A program made the translations under genes and the position numbers. A stretch of DNA of 7,588 bases from Armatimonadota bacterium. GTDB taxonomy: Bacteria; Sysuimicrobiota; Sysuimicrobiia; Sysuimicrobiales; JACQTN01. The notes under the pieces are model-generated. The model did not search any database and was not told the DNA's origin. It saw only the letters and a list, made by a program, of their open reading frames with translations. The DNA lies in NCBI GenBank assembly GCA_016210785.1, contig JACQTN010000506.1, positions 1 to 7,588 on the forward strand. Direction: 5' to 3'. Of the stretch, positions 1-5,962 are shown one piece after another (position 1 is the first letter of the stretch; each line of letters opens with the position of its first letter).

Positions 1-1
1 T

Positions 2-37
2 CACCGGAGCTACTTCGCCGGGCCCCAAATGTGCTAG
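2..37 (+). CDS. Possible C-terminal tail of an upstream gene (partial)
   Basis: The window may open inside a rightward gene. In frame 2 the first codons read HRSYFAGPQMC followed by TAG at 35-37. Ten of these eleven codons end in G or C, as expected for coding sequence in this GC-rich genome. The other two forward frames over the same bases have many A/T-ending codons. A small perfect hairpin (38-51) begins right after the stop. The tail is too short to recognise a family. The gene body lies outside the window, so this is an inference from codon composition and the position of the hairpin only. Confidence 0.28.
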   Translation, partial: HRSYFAGPQMC

Positions 38-51
38 CCCGCACCGGCGGG
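38..51 (+). terminator. Small hairpin just after the stop at 35-37
   Basis: CCCGC (38-42) and GCGGG (47-51) can pair as a perfect 5-bp stem around the tetraloop ACCG, directly after the possible stop codon. No T-run follows, so it is at best a weak or factor-assisted terminator. A second, wider inverted repeat overlaps it (GCACCGGC at 41-48 with GCCGGTGC at 79-86). In sequence this GC-rich, such repeats arise by chance fairly often. Nothing else can be supported between 52 and 219. Confidence 0.2.
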
Positions 52-219
52 AGAGAAGCAGGGGGCAGCGCGGCCTGAGCCGGTGCACGCGGAGATCGCG
101 CGGCCTGGGCAGTGGCGATCCGCCACCTCCAGCGGCCCGAGGCCGAACGCCATCGGCGCAGTGGGAGTTCCGAGAACCGGCCGCCGCAGGCTGCCCCGGG
201 AACGAAGGGAGCCCCGGCC

Positions 220-423
220 ATGGATGCCAGGTGGGTGGTGAACGCGCTGGTGGTGCTCTCGGCGCTGGCGGTGTCGTGGCTTGCGCTGCTGCTCCTGGCG
301 GTCCGCGCAGAGTACATGCGGCGCCTGGACGCCCCGCAGGCCGGCTCGGCCTTCACCGCCGTCGGCGCGGGCCACAACGGCGCGCCTTCTCGTGACGCCC
401 GGGCTGGCCCGCGGTCTGCGTGA
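220..423 (+). CDS. Small single-pass membrane protein, unknown function
   Basis: This 67-residue peptide is not one I recognise. Residues about 6-28 (VVNALVVLSALAVSWLALLL and on) form one strongly hydrophobic helix. It is followed by the basic stretch RAEYMRRLD and a hydrophilic glycine/alanine-rich tail, so it is probably a one-pass inner-membrane peptide with a cytoplasmic basic flank. The ATG at 220 was chosen because AAGGGAG (205-211) sits 8 bases upstream. The same frame stays open back to a GTG at 112, but that codon has no ribosome binding site and would add an arginine-rich, low-complexity leader. Codons from 220 to about 385 almost all end in G or C, which supports real coding. The last dozen codons are less biased. 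The gene converges on the large cyclase gene with a 57-base gap. It could be a real short membrane protein or the remnant of a longer one. Confidence 0.5.
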   Translation: MDARWVVNALVVLSALAVSWLALLLLAVRAEYMRRLDAPQAGSAFTAVGAGHNGAPSRDARAGPRSA

Positions 424-459
424 CGGCGTTCCCCCAGCCGTGGCGAGGTTGACCGCGCC

Positions 460-477
460 GATGCGCGTTCGCGCGTT
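460..477 (+). terminator. Candidate bidirectional hairpin between convergent genes
   Basis: GATGCGC (460-466) can fold on GCGCGTT (471-477) around the loop GTTC, giving a 7-bp stem with two G-T pairs, followed by one more T. It lies in the 57-base gap between the stop of the small membrane ORF (423) and the stop of the leftward cyclase gene (481), where a shared terminator would be expected. The stem is modest and there is no real T-tract, so position is the main argument. Confidence 0.3.
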
Positions 478-480
478 TCC

Positions 481-3400
481 TCACAGGGCCGCGCCCGCCC
501 TGCTCAGCGCCTCCGTCACCTGCCGCACATGCCAGGCGGCACCCAGCGCCTCAAACCGCCGCGCTGCCTCCCGCCACGATGCCACCGACCCTTCATGCTC
601 CCCCGCCGCTCGCTGGGCGGAGCCGAGCAGCCACCACGACTGCCCGTCTTCAAAGGGCTGAGGCAGCGGTCGCTGCCTTCCCATCTCCACCGCCGCGTGC
701 GCGGCCAGCACCGCGTCCGCGACTCTGCCCGCGTGCAGGGCCAGGTGGCTGCGCGCCCGCTGCACGCGGATGAGCGTGGTGAGATGCCCGATCTCCCTCG
801 CCGTGGTTTCCGCATCCTCCGCCAGCGGCGCCGCCCGTTCTCCCTCGCCCAGCGCCGCGTAGAACTCCGCGGCCACGCCGTGGGCCTGGTTGCCGCAGAC
901 GATGCACCGGAATTTCTCGGCGAAGCCCAGCGATCGTTCCATCGCCGCGTGCGCCGCGGCCAGGTCGTTGCGCATCAGGTGGCAGCGGGCCAGATCGTGG
1001 TTGAGCCAGATCGGCGCATGGAAGGGAACCTTGCCCAGGGCGTCCTCGAAGATCTCCCGGGCTTCGTCCAGACGCCCGCGCACCATGGCCAGGTTGGCCG
1101 CCACGTAGTGGAGCAGGATGAGCGTGCCGTAGATGTTGCCCCCGTGCGCCTCCACCACTTCCCTGGCCCGCCGCACGTGGGCCTCGGCCTCGTCCCACCG
1201 GCCGAGGAGCACCAGGGCCCATCCCAGGAGCACGCGCAGCTTGGCCTCGTCGTGGGTCCATCCCAGGTCCTGCGTCCGGCGCAGTCCCTCCGCGCAGACG
1301 CGCAGGAACTCCTCGTCCGCGGTGCCGCGCGTCCAGATGTCGGTGACCAGGCTGACGCTGGCGTTGATGAGGACGCGGTCATCCCCCGCGGCCTCCGCTT
1401 CGTTCACCCACTGCCTGATCATCCGCGTGCCCTCCTCGCCCAACAGCGGCATGAGGGCGGGATGGGACAGGGTCCCATACGCGCGGGAGCGGTCCAGGAG
1501 CGTGCCCCGGCGGTTGGCGACCTCCACCGCCATCCGGGCGGCCTGCGCCGCCTCCCGGTACCTGGACTGCATGGTCAGCGCCACGGCCCGCCCCCGGTGA
1601 AGCTCGCTCTCCATGGGATGGTCGGGCGGAATGAGGGACGCTGCACCGTCCAGCATTGCCCAGGCGTCGTCGAACCTGTTCTTGAGGGCCTTGACCTCCG
1701 CTGCGCGGATGGCGGCGCGGGCGTACCTGACGGGCTCGCTGCGGGGATCGGTGTGGGCCAGCACGTACTCCCAGGCGGCCAGCCACTTCTCCGGGCCGTG
1801 CTCCTGCACGCGTGGATAGATCTCGCCCAGCAGTTCCTGCGCCTCCGCGCACAGTTCCGTCTGCCCGGTGCTCTCGCACAGGTCGCGCGCCCGCTCCAGC
1901 AGCTCGATCGCCTCGCGCATGGCATAGCGCCGCGTCGCCTGCCGGGCGGCCTGGAGCAGGTAGGGCAGGGCCTGCCGGGGGTCGCCGCCGCGGTCGTAGT
2001 GGGTCCCGATGGTCTTGGCGAGATCCTCGGCCTCACCCGGGTACAACCGTTCCATGGCCTCCGCCGCCTGCCGGTGGATCGATGCCTGATGCTTGTGAAG
2101 CAGGTTGTTGTAAGCGACCTCGCGGAGCAGCGGATAGACAAAGGTGTACTCGGGATCGGCGGCCAGGGGATCGCGGCGCCTCATCAGGTAGGCGTCCTCG
2201 AGGGCACGCAGCGAGGCCGGCATGTCGATGGCCGGACACAGCACCGCCAGCAGCGACTGCCTGACCGACGTGCCCAGGACCGCCGCCCGCTGCACGACCG
2301 TGCGCAGGTTGGGGGTGAGCCGGTCCAGGCGGGCGAGCAGCGCGCCCTGGATGGTGTCCGGCAGCACCTGGTCCAGCGCTCCCGCCGCCCGCCAGTGCCC
2401 GCGGTGATCCTGGACCAGCAGGCCCTGGCCGCGCAGCGTGGCCACGATCTCGCTCAGGTAGAACGGGTTCCCGGCCGCCTTGGCGATCAGGATGCGCGCG
2501 ATCTCATCGGGGAGGGGATCGCCCGCGATCTCGGCCAGCAAGACCCGCGCGTCCTCGTCGGCCAGTGGTTCCAGTTGCAGCGTGGTGACCGGGGTGCGCC
2601 GTCCCCACACGATAGGGTCGTCGCCCGCGCGCATGGTGCCGACCATGAGGAGCGGCGTGTCGTTCATCCGCTCCACGATGGTGGGCAGCACCTCCCGCGT
2701 GGCCGCGTCGGCCCACTCCACATTCTCGATCCAGACGACCGTGGGCCGGGTCAGCATCCTCCGGATGGACTCGGCGGCCATCAGCAGCGCCGTCTCGGGG
2801 CTGAAGTCGTCGGCGGCCGGCGCCGTGGTCGAATCCACCTCGGCCAGGCCGAAGAGGCGGCAGAGCACCGCCGCGGCCTGGTGGGCGCGATCGCCCAGCG
2901 GGATGCGCGCGGCCACGTCCGCCACCGTCACCGGGCCGGCCAGCCCCGTGAACTGCCGGAAGAGGTCCGCCAGCGGGCCGAGGCTCTCCCCGGCGTACGG
3001 CGGGCAGCCGGTGCGCAGCAGCGGGACACCCTCCGGCAGGCGCAGCGTGAACTCCTCCACCAGCCGGCTCTTGCCGATGCCCGGGTCGCCGGTGACCACC
3101 ACCACCTGCGCCCGGCCGCGGCGCGCGCGGCCAAACAGGTCATCCAGCTGTTCCAGGTCCTGCTGCCGGTTCACAAAGGGCGGGCGGTGCATGGGCTCGG
3201 TGTGCTCACGTTCTCCCAGCACCTCATACGCTGCCACCGGCTCCGCCTTGCCCTTCACGGCGATGGGCTCCCACGCCTTGCCCACGCAGGCGCCGCGGAC
3301 CTGGCGCCAGATCTCTTCGGACACGAGCACCCCGTCCTCGGGCGCCGCCCGCTGAAGGCGGGACGCCACGTTGACCACATCGCCCATGACCGTGGGGTGC

Positions 3401-3795
3401 TCGCGGCCAGGCGGGCCGACGACGCCCCAGATCACCTGCCCGCAGTGGATGCCGATGCGCAGCCGGGGGACCTGACCGACCATTCGCTGCAAAGCGTCCT
3501 TGCGCGCCGCCATGGCGCGGTGCATGGCCAGCGCCGCGCGGACCGCCCGCAGGGCGTCATCTTCGTGGGCGACGGGTGCGCCGAATAGCGCCATCACCTC
3601 GTCGCCCACCACCTTGTCCACGTGGCCACCGACCGCCTCGACCTCGCGGCCCAGCATGGTGAAGATCTCGTTGATGACGTCGGTCACCGTCTCAGGGTCC
3701 AGACGCTCCGCCATCGCCGTGAAGCCGGCGATGTCCGCAAACAGGACGGCGACCACCCGCCGCTCGCTGACCTGACCCCCGCCGTGAGTCTTCAC
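481..3795 (-). CDS. Class III adenylate cyclase / AAA (STAND-like) ATPase / TPR signalling protein
   Basis: This is a predicted soluble protein of 1104 residues that converts ATP to cyclic AMP and carries an ATPase regulatory module, the same general architecture as soluble adenylyl cyclase. Residues ~10-195 are the cyclase domain (ERRVVAVLFADIAGFT). All key residues appear present: metal aspartates D21 and D65 (in GDEVMALFG), substrate lysine K61, adenine-selecting D139, and transition-state N142 and R146 (in GDVVNVASRL). Residues ~205-460 are an NTPase module with a Walker A (GDPGIGKSR, 236-244) and a Walker B-like VVWIENVEWAD (353-363), in which N358 replaces the usual second acidic residue. 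Residues ~560-1100 are alanine/leucine-rich paired helices of TPR type, probably for ligand or partner sensing. No signal peptide or membrane helix is visible. The GTG at 3795 was chosen over the ATG at 4032 because GGGGGAGG lies 7 bases upstream of it and the cyclase homology starts just after it. The added 79 residues begin with an aconitase-like segment. The signal sensed is unknown. A LuxR-type or kinase output domain is absent. Confidence 0.92.
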   Translation of the reverse strand: MKTHGGGQVSERRVVAVLFADIAGFTAMAERLDPETVTDVINEIFTMLGREVEAVGGHVDKVVGDEVMALFGAPVAHEDDALRAVRAALAMHRAMAARKDALQRMVGQVPRLRIGIHCGQVIWGVVGPPGREHPTVMGDVVNVASRLQRAAPEDGVLVSEEIWRQVRGACVGKAWEPIAVKGKAEPVAAYEVLGEREHTEPMHRPPFVNRQQDLEQLDDLFGRARRGRAQVVVVTGDPGIGKSRLVEEFTLRLPEGVPLLRTGCPPYAGESLGPLADLFRQFTGLAGPVTVADVAARIPLGDRAHQAAAVLCRLFGLAEVDSTTAPAADDFSPETALLMAAESIRRMLTRPTVVWIENVEWADAATREVLPTIVERMNDTPLLMVGTMRAGDDPIVWGRRTPVTTLQLEPLADEDARVLLAEIAGDPLPDEIARILIAKAAGNPFYLSEIVATLRGQGLLVQDHRGHWRAAGALDQVLPDTIQGALLARLDRLTPNLRTVVQRAAVLGTSVRQSLLAVLCPAIDMPASLRALEDAYLMRRRDPLAADPEYTFVYPLLREVAYNNLLHKHQASIHRQAAEAMERLYPGEAEDLAKTIGTHYDRGGDPRQALPYLLQAARQATRRYAMREAIELLERARDLCESTGQTELCAEAQELLGEIYPRVQEHGPEKWLAAWEYVLAHTDPRSEPVRYARAAIRAAEVKALKNRFDDAWAMLDGAASLIPPDHPMESELHRGRAVALTMQSRYREAAQAARMAVEVANRRGTLLDRSRAYGTLSHPALMPLLGEEGTRMIRQWVNEAEAAGDDRVLINASVSLVTDIWTRGTADEEFLRVCAEGLRRTQDLGWTHDEAKLRVLLGWALVLLGRWDEAEAHVRRAREVVEAHGGNIYGTLILLHYVAANLAMVRGRLDEAREIFEDALGKVPFHAPIWLNHDLARCHLMRNDLAAAHAAMERSLGFAEKFRCIVCGNQAHGVAAEFYAALGEGERAAPLAEDAETTAREIGHLTTLIRVQRARSHLALHAGRVADAVLAAHAAVEMGRQRPLPQPFEDGQSWWLLGSAQRAAGEHEGSVASWREAARRFEALGAAWHVRQVTEALSRAGAAL

Positions 3796-3802
3796 CAGCC
3801 TG

Positions 3803-3810
3803 CCTCCCCC
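3803..3810 (-). promoter_or_regulatory. Ribosome binding site that sets the cyclase start
   Basis: On the minus strand GGGGGAGG is followed by a 7-base spacer (CAGGCTG) and then GTG AAG ACT CAC. This is a strong Shine-Dalgarno at ideal spacing. It decides in favour of a GTG start at 3795, about ten residues before the cyclase domain, rather than the distant ATG at 4032. Starting so close to the ERRVVAVLFADI segment is typical of this protein class. Confidence 0.7.
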
Positions 3811-3939
3811 GAACCGGCGGCTCGACGCGCTGCCACTTTCGAGTTGGCGGCGTGATTCCCCTTTCCGCCATGGCGCGATGCGGGTAGCAGGCTTTCCAAG
3901 CCACAGGCCGTACTTCTTGGAAGCAGACTGGAGGTCGAG

Positions 3940-4032
3940 ATCATCGATGCGGATGGTGAACTCCTCGCCCGGGGTCAGACGGCCGTCGAGCAGGTGCGCG
4001 GCGATGACCTTGTGCGTCACGCTCTGTCCCAT
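3940..4032 (-). pseudogene. Truncated aconitate hydratase N-terminus (remnant)
   Basis: The ATG at 4032 opens a reading frame whose first 31 residues, from MGQSVTHKVIAAHLL to EEFTIRIDD, resemble the start of the roughly 640-residue bacterial aconitases. From memory, those begin MG-x-x-(V/L)T-x-K-(I/L)-(I/L), then AHL-(V/L)-(D/E)-G, then PGEE and (I/L)RIDQ. The residues that should follow (the TLTQDATG region) are absent in all three frames on this strand. Codons for residues 1-31 end almost always in G or C. Codons for the next ~48 residues are far less biased, so coding character is lost exactly where the homology ends. A GGGAGA lies 10-15 bases upstream of the ATG, so the fragment may still have its original translation start. 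It is in frame with the downstream cyclase with no intervening stop. Either it is debris of a deleted aconitase gene, or it is translated as a leader or fusion to the cyclase. The family call rests on pattern memory, with no alignment run. Bases 3811-3939 hold nothing else I can identify. Confidence 0.6.
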
Positions 4033-4117
4033 GACCCCACCATCTCCCGCGCATCCTCTTCATTTCCAGCCTCCCCATCTCCTGTTAGTGCGTTCTCCGA
4101 CACCTGCATGATGCCCG

Positions 4118-4134
4118 GACCGGCTCAGCCGGTC
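4118..4134. promoter_or_regulatory. 17-base palindrome in the divergent intergenic region
   Basis: GACCGGCT-C-AGCCGGTC is a perfect 8-bp inverted repeat around one central base. Flanking ATGC (4111-4114) and GCAT (4139-4142) add a further matching pair of arms with slightly unequal spacing. It lies between the leftward aconitase remnant/cyclase and the rightward SDR gene, 31 bases before the SDR start. A dyad of this size and position is typical of a dimeric repressor or activator operator. As RNA it could also fold into a short hairpin in the SDR leader. It is not followed by T residues, so a terminator is unlikely. Promoter boxes around it are too degenerate to call. Confidence 0.4.
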
Positions 4135-4165
4135 GTGCGCATGCCCGATCGGAGGGGGTGCGGTC

Positions 4166-5161
4166 GTGCGAGTACTCGTTACAGGTGTGACGGGTCTGGT
4201 GGGCGGGCACGTGGCCCGCAGGCTGAGCGAAGAGGGATGGGCGGTGCGGGTGCTGGTGCGCCGGCCGGAGCAGGGCGCGGCGCTGGCCGCGCGCGGCATG
4301 GACGTGCTCGTAGACGATCTCACCACGGGGGCGAGACTCCAGGAGGCGTGCCGGGGCATCGAGGTGATTTTTCACTGCGCCGGCCACGTGCCGCCTTCGC
4401 GCCTCGAAGCGCTGTACGCCGCTGTCAATGTGGAAGGGACGCGGCGCCTCCTGCGCACGGCGCTGGCCGTCGGCGTCCGGCGCGTGGTGTGCACCAGTTC
4501 CGTCGCGGTCTACGGAGGCGCCACGGGGGTGCCAACGACTGAGGAATTTCCTCTGAAGCCCAGGAGTCCATATGGCCAGTCGAAGCTCCAGGCCGAGCAC
4601 CTGTGCCGGGAAGCCGCCACGCGCGGCCTTGAGGTCGTGGTCCTGCGGCCCTGCTTCATCTACGGGCCCGGCGACCGCCACTTCCTCCCCGCCGTGGCCC
4701 GCATCCTCAGGCTGCCGGTCGTTCCCCTCATCGGCGGCGGCGGCTACCTCTGCGACATCGTTCACGCCGCGGATGTGGCCGAGGCGCATCTCCTGGCCGC
4801 GTCGAGCCCGAGTGCGCCCGGCGCGGCCTACAACGTGACCGATGGCCAGCGGCGCACCGTGCGGGAGGTCTTGGAACTCGTGGGTCGCGGTCTCGGCCGG
4901 AGGGTGCGCATCCTGCCCGTTCCCTGGTCGGTGGCGGCCGGCGCCGGCGCCGTGGTCTATCCCGTGCTGCGCCTGTTGAGATCTCGCGCGGCTTCGGCGG
5001 TCTCGCCCCGGGGGCTCCGCGGCATCGCCCAGGACGCGCACTTCCCCATCGACCGCGCCCGCCGCGACCTGGGCTACGCGCCGCGCGCCGTGAGCCCAAA
5101 GGATGTGGTGGCCGCGGTCCAGGAATGGCGGCGGGGGCAGGAAGGAACGGCGAGAGGTTAG
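4166..5161 (+). CDS. NAD(P)-dependent epimerase/dehydratase, extended SDR family
   Basis: This 331-residue Rossmann-fold oxidoreductase uses NAD(P) and acts on a nucleotide sugar, sterol-like or other alcohol/ketone substrate. Residues 3-13 (VLVTGVTGLVG) hold the TGxxGxxG dinucleotide-binding motif. The catalytic triad appears as S111 or S112 in VCTSSVAVYGG, Y136 and K140 in YGQSK. RPCFIYGPGD (161-170) is the usual extended-SDR substrate-loop motif. Length and motif spacing are normal for the family. A hydrophobic stretch at ~254-271 may be a membrane-associated segment, a trait of 3-beta-hydroxysteroid-dehydrogenase-like members, which it resembles as much as UDP-glucose 4-epimerases. The GTG start at 4166 has GGAGG at 4151-4155 upstream, and the Rossmann strand begins immediately. 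It is transcribed away from the cyclase gene, and the next gene in the same direction starts 137 bases later. No neighbour reveals the substrate. Confidence 0.88.
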   Translation: MRVLVTGVTGLVGGHVARRLSEEGWAVRVLVRRPEQGAALAARGMDVLVDDLTTGARLQEACRGIEVIFHCAGHVPPSRLEALYAAVNVEGTRRLLRTALAVGVRRVVCTSSVAVYGGATGVPTTEEFPLKPRSPYGQSKLQAEHLCREAATRGLEVVVLRPCFIYGPGDRHFLPAVARILRLPVVPLIGGGGYLCDIVHAADVAEAHLLAASSPSAPGAAYNVTDGQRRTVREVLELVGRGLGRRVRILPVPWSVAAGAGAVVYPVLRLLRSRAASAVSPRGLRGIAQDAHFPIDRARRDLGYAPRAVSPKDVVAAVQEWRRGQEGTARG

Positions 5162-5298
5162 AAAGCGGGACGGACAGGGCCACCGGGTACCGTTCATGTC
5201 GGTGAGGGGGCGCGCATCGGTGGTGGGCTGGCGGACCGGCCGGCGAACCGCGGCGCGGCGCGTGCGGACGGCGGTGAACTCAGGAGGGAGGGACTCGC

Positions 5299-5832
5299 GT
5301 GTCAGAGGAGGCGGCGGTGCGGCGTACCCAGGCGTTGCTGCTCGGGGTGCTCGTGGCGGGCTTTGCCGTGGTCGCGGCGTGGGTCTTCAAGGTGAAGACG
5401 CCGGTGCCCTACGCGGACGCGCAGCAGGTCATCTTCGGCAAGGCGGTGGCCAGCACCATCGTCGCGCTGTTCGCAGGGCTGAACTGGATCACGATGGGGA
5501 TGGTCTACGAGAAGATCCCGGCCCCGAAGGGCGTGCGCCGGCGCACGCTCTCCAGCGTGCACCGGTGGTCGGGCCGCATCGCCGTTCTGGCCGGGTTCGT
5601 GGTCGCCGCCATGTGCGTGGCCACCCAGGGGCCGCAGACGAGCACCACGCGCCTGATGGTCCATTCCCTGCTCGGGGGCGCCGTCTTCGTGGCGGTGGCT
5701 GTGAAACTGGTGATCGTCAAGCGCGTGCCGGCGGCGGACGGGCTGCTGCCCCTGCTGGGGTCGCTGGTCTTCCTCTTCTTTGCAGGGCTGTGGTGGACGA
5801 GCGCCTTGCCCTTCTTCCAGGGGAAGATATAG
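5299..5832 (+). CDS. Multi-pass membrane protein, DUF6529-like, possible b-type heme binder
   Basis: This 177-residue integral membrane protein has about five hydrophobic helices: ~11-30, 44-68, 93-109, 119-140 and 149-168. The pattern resembles the small uncharacterised DUF6529-type and cytochrome b561-like membrane proteins. H88 lies in VHRWSGRIAVLAG at the start of helix 3, and H122 lies in MVHSLLGGAVF at the start of helix 4. Paired histidines on neighbouring helices are how such proteins often hold heme b, so an electron-transfer role is a reasonable inference but is not shown. AGGAGGGAGGGA (5282-5293) just before the GTG at 5299 is a very strong ribosome binding site. There is no signal peptide beyond the first helix and no CxxCH motif. 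The gap from the SDR gene (137 bases) and to the transporter gene (130 bases) leaves co-transcription open. The family assignment is from memory and tentative. Confidence 0.75.
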   Translation: MSEEAAVRRTQALLLGVLVAGFAVVAAWVFKVKTPVPYADAQQVIFGKAVASTIVALFAGLNWITMGMVYEKIPAPKGVRRRTLSSVHRWSGRIAVLAGFVVAAMCVATQGPQTSTTRLMVHSLLGGAVFVAVAVKLVIVKRVPAADGLLPLLGSLVFLFFAGLWWTSALPFFQGKI

Positions 5833-5962
5833 GACAGAGAAGGCAGGAGAAACCCCGGCCGCGAAGAACCTCCCGCAACAATCAACGGGCGCCCGCGACT
5901 TCACCCTGTTCGCCGTTTCCCTGCCGCCCGATCCGAGCGCCCATACTGGAAGGGAGTGACGG

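Noticed and set aside
112..219. GTG 112 as the start of the small membrane protein
   Set aside because: There is no Shine-Dalgarno upstream, and the added 36 residues are Arg/Pro-rich. ATG 220 has AAGGGAG at 8-base spacing.
34..375. Leftward 113-codon frame at the left end
   Set aside because: The translation is Arg/Gly/His-rich and low in complexity, with no family pattern. The forward strand has better codon bias and a membrane helix.
529..3588. Forward open frame of 1019 codons opposite the cyclase gene
   Set aside because: It is a GC-driven mirror of the real gene. Its translation is rich in His, Arg, Pro and Gln with no recognisable domain, while the minus strand encodes clear cyclase and ATPase motifs.
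3796..3939. Continuation of aconitase in a shifted frame
   Set aside because: I read the three minus-strand frames after residue 31 and found nothing like the TLTQDATG region or later aconitase motifs, so this is truncation rather than a simple frameshift.
4084..4112. Sigma-70-like promoter (GTTAGT, then CATGAT) before the SDR gene
   Set aside because: The -35 matches consensus at only two of six positions. In this composition that is not evidence.
4085..5197. Leftward 370-codon frame opposite the SDR gene
   Set aside because: It mirrors a gene with intact SDR motifs. The translation is rich in His, Arg and Ala with no domain.
5886..5895. Palindrome CGGGCGCCCG before the solute-binding protein gene
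   Set aside because: It is ten bases of pure G and C with no extension, expected by chance in such GC-rich DNA.
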